Part shown: one piece after another, positions 39,442 to 47,771 of the stretch
Layout of the letters: every line of letters begins with the position of its first letter
Numbering within the stretch: the first letter of the stretch is position 1
From: Leucobacter weissii
GTDB lineage: Bacteria; Actinomycetota; Actinomycetes; Actinomycetales; Microbacteriaceae
Reading direction: 5' to 3'
Length of the DNA: 64,000 nucleotides
Assembly (NCBI RefSeq): GCF_017565745.1
Contig: NZ_JAGDYM010000013.1
Coordinates: forward strand, 1 to 64,000
Notes under the pieces: generated by a model
What the model was told of the DNA's origin: nothing
Seen by the model: only the letters and a program-made list of their open reading frames with translations
The model's database searches: none
Translations under genes and position numbers: made by a program

Positions 39442-40646
39442 GACGTGAGCCTCCAGACGAGGATGAGGATCAGGGTGACCAGGAAGCCCGAGACGTAGTT
39501 CAGGAGCATGAACCGGCGCCAGGCCCTATTGCTCCGCGCTGAGCCGTCGTCGTCGATCCGCCACCACGGTGCCGCGTTGAGCAGGTAGGGCACGGCGACG
39601 AGGGCGGCGAGCGGCCCGGGCCACGGCGTCGCGAGCATGACGGCTCCCGACGCCAGCCACAGCGCGAGCGAGAGGCGCACCGTCCGCCGGGCCCCCAGCG
39701 CCGTCGCCACCGAGGAGATGCCCGCCGCCCGGTCGGGACCGATGTCCTGCACCGCGCCGAAGGCATGCGCCGCTGCGCCCCAGAGGAGGAACGCGAGCAG
39801 GCTGAGAACGAGGGCGGGGGACGCTTCGGCGCCCGCGAGCGCGAGGCCGACGACGGCCGGGCTGACGAAATGAACGCTGGAGGTGAGGGAATCGAGGACC
39901 GGGATCTCCTTGAACCTCAGAGGCTGAGCCGAGTAGGCGATCACGGCGAAGGTGCTGACCGCGATCGCCGCCCAGGCCGCGGGCCCTCCCGCCGCGCAGA
40001 GCACGAGGAGGACGGGCAGATTGCCCGCCGCGATCAGGAGGAGGAGCGGGCGGTGGAGGCGGGGCTCGAGCAGCGCGCCCTCGACCCCGCCCTTGCGGGG
40101 ATTGTTCCGGTCGGATTCGTAGTCGTACACGTCGTTGATCCCGTACATGGCGAGATTGTAGGGAATCAGATAGTAGAGCACGCCGACGCACCACAGCCAG
40201 TCGATCTCGCGCGTCGTCAGCAGCATGGCGGCGCCGAACGGGAAGGCGGTGTTCACCCAGCTCACCGGCCGGGACACGACCAGGGCGCGCCGGAGCAGAG
40301 CGCGGAGGACCGTGCTGCGATCCCCCTCCCGCAACCAGGACCACAGCGCGGGCAGAGCGATGATCGCGGCGAGCGGGTAGGCGAAGTCCTCGACCGGTGC
40401 GAGACCCACCCGCGCGCCCAGGATGCGATCCGGGGCGTAGTGGAACAGCCCGGCGCCGATCATCAGGCTGTCGAACACCGCGGTGAGGACGAGCAGCGCG
40501 GCCGCTGCGAGGGCGGCCGCGCGCCAGTGGAGCAGCCGATCCGCGCGCCGATGACTCCGCCCCGCCGAGCCGCGCCGGCGGGTGAACCCGATCCCCGCCG
40601 CGACCGCGACGCCGAGGAAGGGAAGGCCGAGCAGCAGATAGCTCAT
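39438..40646 (-). CDS. Fused C50 carotenoid cyclase subunit (CrtYf-like) and lycopene elongase (CrtEb-like)
   Basis: A 402-residue membrane protein made of two parts that are usually separate. Residues 1-110 match a heterodimeric-type carotenoid cyclase subunit (MSYLLLGLPFLG start, LLVLTAVFDSLMIGAGLFHY, APVEDFAYPLA). From about 120 it is a UbiA-type prenyltransferase with the Asp-rich motif NDVYDYESDRNNPRKGG and a second acidic motif AVQDIGPDRAAGI, as in lycopene elongases. Together it would add two C5 units to lycopene and help close the epsilon rings. It overlaps mmpL downstream and crtYe upstream (ATGA junctions). Confidence 0.86.
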   Translation of the reverse strand: MSYLLLGLPFLGVAVAAGIGFTRRRGSAGRSHRRADRLLHWRAAALAAAALLVLTAVFDSLMIGAGLFHYAPDRILGARVGLAPVEDFAYPLAAIIALPALWSWLREGDRSTVLRALLRRALVVSRPVSWVNTAFPFGAAMLLTTREIDWLWCVGVLYYLIPYNLAMYGINDVYDYESDRNNPRKGGVEGALLEPRLHRPLLLLIAAGNLPVLLVLCAAGGPAAWAAIAVSTFAVIAYSAQPLRFKEIPVLDSLTSSVHFVSPAVVGLALAGAEASPALVLSLLAFLLWGAAAHAFGAVQDIGPDRAAGISSVATALGARRTVRLSLALWLASGAVMLATPWPGPLAALVAVPYLLNAAPWWRIDDDGSARSNRAWRRFMLLNYVSGFLVTLILILVWRLTS

Positions 40647-40975
40647 GCCTCCTCCCGCCGCTTCCTCGCGCGCAGCACGCGCTCGGCGCCGGTGAAGAGC
40701 ACCATCGTGCAGATCACCAGGAAGACCAGGAAGACCGGCTCCTCGAGCGGGAGCTCGGGAGCGATCATGATGCCGGTCATGATCGAGCCGTCGCCGACGA
40801 GGAACACCCCGAGGGCGATACCGGCGGCGTCCCAGAGCAGGAAGAACACCGTGCCGGCGAGCGTCACGGCCGCGGCCGCGATGGGATCCCGCCAGAAGAA
40901 CAGGCGGAAGCGCGCGTCGAGCAGCAGCATGCAGGCGATGCCCAAGAGCAGGCAGAGCAGATAGACGAGAGGCAT
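40643..40975 (-). CDS. crtYe: Lycopene cyclase-domain protein, CrtYe-like subunit
   Basis: A 110-residue membrane protein with three hydrophobic helices and the cyclase-domain features LLLDARFRLFFWRD, FFLLWDAAGIALGVF and the conserved acidic motif LPLEEPVFL. It corresponds to one half of the heterodimeric cyclase that forms epsilon rings on C50 carotenoids, its partner being the N-terminal part of the downstream fusion protein. The start MPLVYLLCLL at 40975 is one base after the crtI stop; the longer frame to 41020 overlaps crtI. Product with the neighbouring genes is probably decaprenoxanthin or a relative. Confidence 0.85.
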   Translation of the reverse strand: MPLVYLLCLLLGIACMLLLDARFRLFFWRDPIAAAAVTLAGTVFFLLWDAAGIALGVFLVGDGSIMTGIMIAPELPLEEPVFLVFLVICTMVLFTGAERVLRARKRREEA

Positions 40976-40976
40976 C

Positions 40977-42560
40977 TCAGAGCTTCCCGGCTCGAAGCGG
41001 CGTCGGCAGGGGGCCGGCACTGCGGTCGCCTCGGACGCGCTTGAGCACCAGCTCGGCGCTGATGAGGCACATCGGCACCCCGACGCCCGGCGCGGTGGTT
41101 CCGCCCGCGTAGAAGAGCCCGGAGACCCGCTTCGATTCGTTCTGCGCCCGGAAGAGCGCGCTCTGGCTCAGGACGTGGGCCGGGCCGAGCATGCCGCCGC
41201 TCCACGCGCGGTAGTCCTCGGCGAAGTCCCGCGGCCCGATCGTGCGCCTGAACACGATGCGCTCCCTCAGATCCGGGATTCCGGCCCACTCGGCGATCCG
41301 ATCGATCGCGGCGTCGGCGGCCGCTTCGACGGCGGGGTCTCCGCCGCCGCCGAGATCCGGGTCGGCGGGCACCGGGACGAGTACGAAGAGGTTCTCGTGA
41401 TCCGGCGGCGCGACCCCCGGCTCGGTGGCGCTGGGCCGGCACATGTAGAGGGAGGCGGGATCCGGAACTCGCGGCCGCGCTCCGAAGATGGCGTCGAAGT
41501 TCTGCTTCCAATCGGCGGCGAACAGCAACGAGTGGTGGGGCAGGCTCGGAAGCGAGCCGGAGACCCCGAGGAGCAGGAGCACGCCGCCCGGTCCGCTCAC
41601 CCGCCTGCTCCACCAGCGCTCGGGATAGCTCTGATCGGCCTCGGAGAGCAGCGCCGTCTCCGTGTGGTGGAGATCTGCTGCCGAGACGACGATATCCGCC
41701 GACTCGGATCGTTCCGCGCCGTCGCGGCCGCGCCAGATCGCACCGGTGGCACGTGATCGCCGGCGTCCGGAGCCTCCCGGAGCCGTGCTGATCCGAACGG
41801 CCTCGGCCTCGGTGATGATCTCCGCGCCGGCCTCGCGCGCGAGCGCCTCCAGCCGTTCGACCAGGGCCCAGAATCCGCCCATCGGGTACTGCACCCCTTC
41901 ATCCAGATCGAGTGCGCTCATCAGATGGTACATCGCCGGGGCGTCGGACGGGCGGGTTCCGAGGAACACCGCCGGGTATCCCAGTATCTGGCGGAGCACG
42001 GGATCTCGGAAGCGACGGGCGACGAAGCGCTCGAGCGACGTGCCGAGCAGGGTCAGCAGCCGGGGCGTCGCACGCAGCACCTCCCGGTCGAGCAGCGAGG
42101 ACGGTCGCGTGAACGGGTTGTAGAGGAAGAAGCGCTCGGCCAGCGCCGCCGCCTCGCCGGCCGAATCGAGGTACGAGCCGAGCCGGGATCCCGCGCCGGG
42201 TTCGCGCGACTCGAAGACCTCCCGCACGCTCGCGGAACCGTGCGGGATGTCGAGGGGAGGCCGTGGCGCCTCGCCGGCAGCGGGCTCGGCGAACACCCGA
42301 TAGCCGGGATCCAGGACGGTCAGATCGAGTTGTTCCGCGGTGCTCGTTCCGAGTAGCTCGAAGAAGTGGTCGAAGACCCGGGGCATGAGGTACCAGGACG
42401 GTCCGGTGTCGAAACGGAATCCCTGTTCCTCCAGAACGCCGGCCCGGCCGCCGAGCCGCGCATTGCGCTCGAGGACCCGCACGGAGTGGCCGTCCGCGGC
42501 GAGGAGGGCGGCCGATGCGAGCCCGGCGATGCCGCCTCCGATCACGATCGCGTCGCTCAT
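40977..42560 (-). CDS. crtI: Phytoene desaturase
   Basis: A 527-residue FAD-dependent CrtI-type desaturase that converts phytoene to lycopene by stepwise desaturation at the membrane. The N-terminal dinucleotide motif is IGGGIAGLASAALLAADGH, followed by LERNARLGGRAG and FDTGPSWYLMP. The C-terminal FAD motif is GLFYAGGTTAPGVGVPMCLIS. Start ATG 42560 lies inside the stop of crtB (ATGA overlap); the longer open frame is antisense-free but lies over crtB and is rejected. Length is typical. Confidence 0.93.
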   Translation of the reverse strand: MSDAIVIGGGIAGLASAALLAADGHSVRVLERNARLGGRAGVLEEQGFRFDTGPSWYLMPRVFDHFFELLGTSTAEQLDLTVLDPGYRVFAEPAAGEAPRPPLDIPHGSASVREVFESREPGAGSRLGSYLDSAGEAAALAERFFLYNPFTRPSSLLDREVLRATPRLLTLLGTSLERFVARRFRDPVLRQILGYPAVFLGTRPSDAPAMYHLMSALDLDEGVQYPMGGFWALVERLEALAREAGAEIITEAEAVRISTAPGGSGRRRSRATGAIWRGRDGAERSESADIVVSAADLHHTETALLSEADQSYPERWWSRRVSGPGGVLLLLGVSGSLPSLPHHSLLFAADWKQNFDAIFGARPRVPDPASLYMCRPSATEPGVAPPDHENLFVLVPVPADPDLGGGGDPAVEAAADAAIDRIAEWAGIPDLRERIVFRRTIGPRDFAEDYRAWSGGMLGPAHVLSQSALFRAQNESKRVSGLFYAGGTTAPGVGVPMCLISAELVLKRVRGDRSAGPLPTPLRAGKL

Positions 42561-43474
42561 CGGCCCGACCCCCTCAGGGACGCCAGGACGGATCGCGCGA
42601 CGATGAGGGACTTGGTCGAATCGGGCACCCGTATCCGTTCCCGGTAGAGCCGGGTCGCGGGGGTCGCCGAGATGCGATCCGCGAGCGCGGTGAAGAGGTC
42701 GAGCGCCGCTCGCACGGCGACGCGGGCGTCGGCCGGCAGCAGCGGGATGCTCGCCGCCGCGTCGGCGAGCTGCGCGCGCACCGTGGCTATCCACCGGTCC
42801 CGGTCCTCGTCGCTCAGTTGCCCGCCCGCGCTGAGGTAGCTCCTCCCCAGGCGTGTCGTGTCGTCGGCAAGATCTCTCAGGAAGTTGACGTTCTGGAACG
42901 CGGCGCCCAGCTGTCGCGCGCCGTGCTCGAGCCGCTCGCGCCGTTCCGGCAGCAGCGCCTCCTCCCTGGTGAACACGCGCAGGCACATGAGTCCGACCAC
43001 CTCGGCGGAGCCGTGCACGTAATCCCGATGCGCGGCGGCGTCGAACGCCGTCGGCCCCGCGGTGCCGACGGAGCCGTCGCCTTGGGGGAGGTCGGCGCGC
43101 ATGGAGGCGAAGAAGGGGTCGATCAGAGCGTGCTCGATGCCCGAGACGCGCGCGGTTCTCGCGAAGGCGTGCACGATCAGATCGCTGCTGTAGCCGCAGG
43201 CGACGGCGTGCGCGGTCTCTTCGGCGAGCCGATCCAGCGCGCGGGACTGCTGCTCACGGGTCAGTCCCGCCTGCGCGGCCACCCCGTCCACGAGCTCATC
43301 GGCCACTCGGACGAGTGCGTAGATGTTCCGCACGTGCGAGCGGTGCCGGCGCCCGAGAAGCCTCGTCGCAGAGGCGAACGAGGTCGAGTACGCCCCGATC
43401 ACCCGGGTGGCGGCGCGCTCGGCCGCCGCCGTGTAGCCTCCCAGCGGATCCCGTGATGCATCGCGTCCGGTCAT
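42557..43474 (-). CDS. crtB: Phytoene synthase
   Basis: A 305-residue squalene/phytoene synthase that condenses two geranylgeranyl diphosphates to phytoene. Both Asp-rich substrate/Mg motifs are visible: IYALVRVADELVDG near residues 51-64 and NVNFLRDLADD near 197-207, plus the YVHGSAEVVGLMCLRVF segment. It is in the middle of a chain of overlapping genes: its start lies in the crtE stop and its stop in the crtI start. Cytoplasmic and membrane-associated. Confidence 0.93.
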   Translation of the reverse strand: MTGRDASRDPLGGYTAAAERAATRVIGAYSTSFASATRLLGRRHRSHVRNIYALVRVADELVDGVAAQAGLTREQQSRALDRLAEETAHAVACGYSSDLIVHAFARTARVSGIEHALIDPFFASMRADLPQGDGSVGTAGPTAFDAAAHRDYVHGSAEVVGLMCLRVFTREEALLPERRERLEHGARQLGAAFQNVNFLRDLADDTTRLGRSYLSAGGQLSDEDRDRWIATVRAQLADAAASIPLLPADARVAVRAALDLFTALADRISATPATRLYRERIRVPDSTKSLIVARSVLASLRGSGR

Positions 43475-44598
43475 GCGCGGCGATGCTCCAGGCTCGACAC
43501 CAGACTGCGGAGCACGTCGCCCACGCGCTCCGGGAGCGCGGATTCCGGGCGGGAGATCAGTTGGAGGCAGGCGTCGATCTCATCCGCGATGAGGAAGCGC
43601 ACGAAGCGCTCCGCGCCGCACTCGGAGAGCGCGGCGCGGGCCGTGAGTCCGTCTCCCTCGCTGAGGTCGCTCGCTCCGAACACGGGCTCGATGCGCGCCC
43701 ATGAGCTCGTCATCCGGGCGTAGGCGATGATCGCGGTCTCCTTCCCCTCCCTGAGGTCTGAGAACGGATCCTTGCCGTGATCCTCATGCTGCCCGAACAC
43801 CGAGAGCAGATCGTCCTGCAGCTGGAAGGCCAGCCCCAGGTGGCGTCCGGCCTCCGCGAGCTGTTCCTGCGCCTCCCGGCTCTGACCGGAGAGGAGCGCT
43901 GCCGCTCTGAGCGGCAGCTCGAAGGAGTAGGTGGCGGTCTTCAGCTGCGACATGGTGAGGATCCTCCGCAGATCGATCCGGATCGCTCCGTCGCTCATGC
44001 CGACGTCGAGGTGCTCGCCCGCGACGGAGTCCACGATGCTGTGGTCGAGCAGGTCGAGGAGGCTCAACCTCGCGTCATGGCTCAGACGCTCCCTCGCGAT
44101 CGTCTGGTGGACGGCCGAGAGGACCAGATCCCCCATGAGGAGCCCCCCGGTCCGCGCCCAGTGCAGCCGGACGTCCTGCTCCGCCTCCACCGAGGTGCGC
44201 CTGGAGCGGGGCGAGGCGGCGGACTCCTCGAGGATCGAACCGATGAGATTCGGCCGATGCCGCCGCATCAGATCGCCGTCGATGACGTCGTCGTGGAGCA
44301 GGAAGGCGAAGTGGAGCAGTTCGATCGCGGACGCGAGGCGAACGAGGCCCTCGCGGTCGCATTCGGGCGACGACGATGCGCGGTCCTCGAGGAACGCCTC
44401 GAACACGGTCACGAGCAGGCACGGACGGAGCATCTTGCCCCCGAGCACGGATTCCGCCGCCAGCTCCCAGAGCCTCGCGAACTCGGGACCGTAGACCTGA
44501 GCCGCGGAGGTGCGGGCCGCGAAGAAGGACGACAGCTCGTCCTCGATTTCCCGGCGCAGCGCCGCCGTGCCGTCGCGGAGCACCGTGTGGCCGGTCAC
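43471..44598 (-). CDS. crtE: Geranylgeranyl diphosphate synthase
   Basis: A 375-residue trans-polyprenyl diphosphate synthase. The first Asp-rich motif is LLHDDVIDGDLMRRHRPN and the second is QLQDDLLSVFGQ; the KMLRP motif that binds isopentenyl diphosphate is present near residue 55. It supplies geranylgeranyl diphosphate to crtB. The GTG start at 44598 overlaps the idi stop (GTGA); the frame continuing to 44958 overlaps idi and is not translated. Slightly longer than average because of a Ser/Arg-rich insert after RHRPN. Confidence 0.92.
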   Translation of the reverse strand: MTGHTVLRDGTAALRREIEDELSSFFAARTSAAQVYGPEFARLWELAAESVLGGKMLRPCLLVTVFEAFLEDRASSSPECDREGLVRLASAIELLHFAFLLHDDVIDGDLMRRHRPNLIGSILEESAASPRSRRTSVEAEQDVRLHWARTGGLLMGDLVLSAVHQTIARERLSHDARLSLLDLLDHSIVDSVAGEHLDVGMSDGAIRIDLRRILTMSQLKTATYSFELPLRAAALLSGQSREAQEQLAEAGRHLGLAFQLQDDLLSVFGQHEDHGKDPFSDLREGKETAIIAYARMTSSWARIEPVFGASDLSEGDGLTARAALSECGAERFVRFLIADEIDACLQLISRPESALPERVGDVLRSLVSSLEHRRA

Positions 44599-45143
44599 GC
44601 CGCGTCCTCGAGAGCGAAGGCGTCGCGTTCCAGCAAGCGGGGGAGCTGCAGGACCAGCCAGGGGCTGAAGGCGAACGGGGTCCGTCGCACCGCCGCAGCG
44701 AGATCCTCGGGAGCGACCCAGTTCCACTCCGCGACCTCCGCCGCGGACGGGGCGAGATCTCCGGAGAGATCGGCGACGAAGACGGGGCAGATCTCGTTCT
44801 CGACGATACCGCTCGCATCGAGCGCGCGATAGCTGAAGTCGGGCAGAACGGGACGGATGCGGACGAGTTCGGCGCCGAGCTCCTGCTCCCCGCGGCGGAC
44901 GACCGCGTTCTCGAGGGGCTCGCCGGGGGCCGGGTGGCCGCAGAGACTGTTCGTCCATACTCCGGGCCAGCTCTGCTTGGTGAGCGAGCGTCGCGTGACG
45001 AGCAGCTCGCCACGACGATTCAGGACGTGGCAGGAGAACGCGAGGTGCAGCGGCGTGCTGCTCGTGTGGACGGTGGCCTTGTCCGCGCTGCCTATGGGCG
45101 ATCCGGTCTCGTCCAGGAGGACGACGAGTTCAGCGGTTGACAA
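44595..45143 (-). CDS. idi: Isopentenyl-diphosphate delta-isomerase (type I)
   Basis: A 182-residue Nudix-fold isomerase that interconverts isopentenyl and dimethylallyl diphosphate, providing starter and elongation units for crtE and the C50 elongase. The active-site cysteine lies in TNSLCGHPAPGE, the catalytic glutamate in ENEICPVFVAD, and the metal-binding SCHVLNRRGELLVTRRS is present. It is the first gene of the operon and divergent from marR. Its presence in the cluster fits the extra C5 units needed for C50 products. Confidence 0.93.
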   Translation of the reverse strand: MSTAELVVLLDETGSPIGSADKATVHTSSTPLHLAFSCHVLNRRGELLVTRRSLTKQSWPGVWTNSLCGHPAPGEPLENAVVRRGEQELGAELVRIRPVLPDFSYRALDASGIVENEICPVFVADLSGDLAPSAAEVAEWNWVAPEDLAAAVRRTPFAFSPWLVLQLPRLLERDAFALEDAA

Positions 45144-45206
45144 CTTCTGCTCCTCGCAATCGGGACTGTGGGTGCGCGTATCCGCGTCGACTACAGAAGA
45201 ACCGTA

Positions 45207-45261
45207 ATAGTAACCTTCGGGATAAATAAAACTTTATCATAATTATCCCAAGTGTTACTAT
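45207..45261. promoter_or_regulatory. 55-bp hyphenated palindrome between idi and marR
   Basis: ATAGTAAC (45207-45214), four bases, GGGATAA (45219-45225), a 17-base centre, TTATCCC (45243-45249), four bases, GTTACTAT (45254-45261). All four blocks are exactly symmetric about 45234. The outer arms each present TACTAT, a good -10 hexamer, facing the genes on either side, and the marR ATG begins six bases after its copy. One regulator bound here would control both promoters. The AT-rich stretch stands out from its surroundings. Confidence 0.72.
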
Positions 45262-45267
45262 CTCCTC

Positions 45268-45861
45268 ATGCAAGAAGCAAAATCCGGAGACGTGAGTGAT
45301 CCGGTGTCCGAGAGTCTCTACGATGTCGACTCGAGCGATCCCAGAGGCGAACTCGTCGATCGGTCGGGGATGGATCCCGAAGACGTGGCGCAGATCGCCC
45401 GTCTCATGAAGGCGCACGTCGAGCTGAGGGACGCCGAGCGGAGAATGTCGGACTCCGCCCAGAAGTACATGAGCCTCGGCAAGCAGGAGATGCGCGCCCT
45501 GCACTACCTCATCGTCGCGGGGAACAGGGACGCGATAGCGACCCCGGGTTCTCTCGCAGCGCATCTCGGCATCTCATCGGCGTCGACCACGAAACTGCTC
45601 AACCGCCTCGAGCGCGGGAGGCACATCGCGCGGCAGGTGCATCCGACCGATCGCCGGGCCTTCGCCATCACCATCACGCCCGATACGAAACGGGCGGCCG
45701 TGGAGACGGTCGGTCGGCATCAGTCGAAGCGGTTCGCGGCTGCGGCGCGACTGAGCCGCGAGGAGCGGGAGATCGTGATCCGCTACCTCACGGACATGGC
45801 TCGGGAACTCTCCCTCGACGGCGACATCGGGGACGACCGCAGCGACGGCGGGGCGCCGTAG
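45268..45861 (+). CDS. MarR family regulator of the carotenoid cluster
   Basis: A 197-residue MarR-family winged-helix protein with an N-terminal extension of about 45 residues. The HTH lies at about 90-115 (GSLAAHLGISSASTTKLLNRLE) with the wing VHPTDRRAFAITIT. It is divergent from the idi-crt operon, and its start is next to the 55-bp palindrome. In C. glutamicum a MarR-type protein, CrtR, represses the crt operon and responds to polyprenyl diphosphates; the same arrangement here suggests an analogous role. Probably leaderless. Confidence 0.86.
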   Translation: MQEAKSGDVSDPVSESLYDVDSSDPRGELVDRSGMDPEDVAQIARLMKAHVELRDAERRMSDSAQKYMSLGKQEMRALHYLIVAGNRDAIATPGSLAAHLGISSASTTKLLNRLERGRHIARQVHPTDRRAFAITITPDTKRAAVETVGRHQSKRFAAAARLSREEREIVIRYLTDMARELSLDGDIGDDRSDGGAP

Positions 45862-45915
45862 GCGCACCGTCGCCGCGCAGCGACGTGATCCGAGCGTCTC
45901 GCCTCGGGGCTCCCG

Positions 45916-46767
45916 TCAGCGGATGCGTCGACTGGCGAAAGATCGCTGCGGGGCGACGTAGGCCTCCTGCGACTCGATCAGGCGGAGCTCGCGGCTGCCG
46001 GAGTCGAGGGTGTTCTGCAGCAGCTCGAACACGCTGGCCGCGGTTCTCTCCAGGGCATCGGCCGGATCGCCCGATCCTCTGAAGTGCGAGGAGAAGAGCG
46101 CGGCGGTCACATCGCCCGAGCCGTTCGCCTTGAAGGGGAGATGGGGGGTCTGCACGATCCAGGCGCCGTCTCCGTGCACCACCAGCATCTCGATCGTGTC
46201 CTCGGGACGGTCCGGTCGGAGGACGCTGGTGACGAGCACCGTCGACGGGCCTGAGTCGCGCACGAGATCCACGGAGGCGAGGGTGTCGTCGATCGAGAGC
46301 GGATCGGTGCCCGTGATGAAACCGAGTTCGAACTGATTCGGCGTGATCAGATCGGCGGCGGGCACCACGCGATCCCGGATGAGCTGCTGCACCTCGGGGG
46401 CGACGAAGCAACCGGAGGCCGCGCTGCCGAGCACCGGATCGCAGGCGTAGAGCGCGCCCGGGTTGCGCTGCTTGACGAGGGCGACCGAATCGAGGATCGC
46501 GTCCCCGATGTCGTCTCCGCCCTGGTAGCCGGAGAGCACCAGGTCGACATCGTCGAGCCCCCCGCGGTCATCGATGCCCTGCACGATGCCGCGCACGTCG
46601 TCACCGCTGAGGAGCGGACCGCGCCATGAGCCGTACCCCGTGTGATTCGAGAACACGACCGTGTAGACGGGCATGACCTCGTGACCGATCCGCTGCAGGG
46701 GGAACACCGCCGCGGAGTTGCCGACGTGGCCGTAGGAGACCGAGGACTGGATGGACAGGATACGCAT
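45916..46767 (-). CDS. pdxY: Pyridoxal kinase
   Basis: A 283-residue ribokinase-fold enzyme that phosphorylates pyridoxal (and related B6 vitamers) to pyridoxal phosphate. Features are the start MRILSIQSSVSYGHVGNSAA, VLSGYQGGDDIGDAI, the ACDPVLG segment, the ITPNQFELGFITG motif and the ATP/anion-hole region FKANGSGDVTAALFSSHF with the catalytic Asp. The start at 46767 gives the usual family length; the extended frame to 47271 overlaps the SDR gene. It salvages vitamin B6 for PLP-dependent enzymes. Confidence 0.92.
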   Translation of the reverse strand: MRILSIQSSVSYGHVGNSAAVFPLQRIGHEVMPVYTVVFSNHTGYGSWRGPLLSGDDVRGIVQGIDDRGGLDDVDLVLSGYQGGDDIGDAILDSVALVKQRNPGALYACDPVLGSAASGCFVAPEVQQLIRDRVVPAADLITPNQFELGFITGTDPLSIDDTLASVDLVRDSGPSTVLVTSVLRPDRPEDTIEMLVVHGDGAWIVQTPHLPFKANGSGDVTAALFSSHFRGSGDPADALERTAASVFELLQNTLDSGSRELRLIESQEAYVAPQRSFASRRIR

Positions 46768-46846
46768 ATCTCGATCATGCCACCTGCCTGTGGAGATGGA
46801 CCAAATCTCGGAGGCGCAGAGGGATTTTCGGTCTACCCTTGGCCGC

Positions 46847-47725
46847 ATGAACGCACAGGAACGCAGAGAACCCGACCCGGCGGCCCCGCGGAAGCGGACG
46901 CTGCGGAACGCCACGCTCCTGATCTCCGGCGGCAGCCGGGGGATCGGGCTCGCCATCGCCCTCCGCGCCGCCGCGGACGGCGCCGACATCGTGCTGCTCG
47001 CGAAGACCGATGCGCCGCACCCGAGGCTCGAGGGAACGGTCCACACCGCCGCCGAGCAGATCCGCGACGCGGGAGGCCGGGCGCTTCCCGTGGTCGGCGA
47101 CGTCCGCGACGATGCGGACATCGCCCGGGCCGTGCATCTCGCCGTTCGCGAGTTCGGCGGCATCGACGCGGTCGTCAACAACGCCAGTGCGATCGACCTC
47201 TCGACCACCAGGGAGCTCTCGGAGAAGAAGTACGACCTCATGCAGGACGTGAACGTCCGCGGCACCTTCATGCTCGCGCGCGCCGCGCTCCCGGCGCTGC
47301 TCGAGGCCGAGAACCCTCACGTGCTCTCGCTGTCGCCGCCGCTCAACCTGAGCCCCAAGTGGCTGGGGGCGCACACCGGCTATACCCTGGCGAAGTACGG
47401 GATGACGCTGGCCACCCTCGGGATCGCCGCAGAGTTCGCCCCGCAGGGCGTGGCCGCGAACACGCTGTGGCCGCGGACCACGATCGCCACAGCGGCCGTG
47501 AAGAATCTGCTCGGCGGGGAGCGGGTGATGGCGGCATCCCGGACACCGGAGATCTACGCCGACGCCGCCTACGAGGTGCTGACCGCTCCGGCGCGCGAAC
47601 TCACGGGGCGCACGCTCATCGTCGAGGAGGTGCTGGCGGAGGCGGGGATCACCGATCTCGCGGGATACGCCGCGATCCCCGGCACCCCAGACGAATCGCT
47701 CTTCCCCGACATCTTCCTCGATTGA
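46847..47725 (+). CDS. Short-chain dehydrogenase/reductase (HSDL2-like)
   Basis: A 292-residue SDR with ISGGSRGIGLAIALRAA near residue 27, NNASAIDLS, and the catalytic Tyr in HTGYTLAKYGMTL. It resembles the hydroxysteroid-dehydrogenase-like-2 group, often annotated only as NAD(P)-dependent oxidoreductase. A GGAGGCGCAGAGGGA purine-rich stretch lies upstream of ATG 46847. It is divergent from pdxY and 46 bases upstream of gluQ. The substrate is probably a fatty or aromatic hydroxy/keto compound; this is inference. Confidence 0.86.
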   Translation: MNAQERREPDPAAPRKRTLRNATLLISGGSRGIGLAIALRAAADGADIVLLAKTDAPHPRLEGTVHTAAEQIRDAGGRALPVVGDVRDDADIARAVHLAVREFGGIDAVVNNASAIDLSTTRELSEKKYDLMQDVNVRGTFMLARAALPALLEAENPHVLSLSPPLNLSPKWLGAHTGYTLAKYGMTLATLGIAAEFAPQGVAANTLWPRTTIATAAVKNLLGGERVMAASRTPEIYADAAYEVLTAPARELTGRTLIVEEVLAEAGITDLAGYAAIPGTPDESLFPDIFLD

Positions 47726-47771
47726 GCCCGTCCGGCGCGCCGGACCGCAGCCGGAGTGGGAGAATCATGGG

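Noticed and set aside
36724-39498. A 924-codon plus-strand frame opposite mmpL
   Set aside because: The composition is dominated by Arg, Glu, Asp and His from the mirror of membrane-helix codons; mmpL on the other strand has clear motifs.
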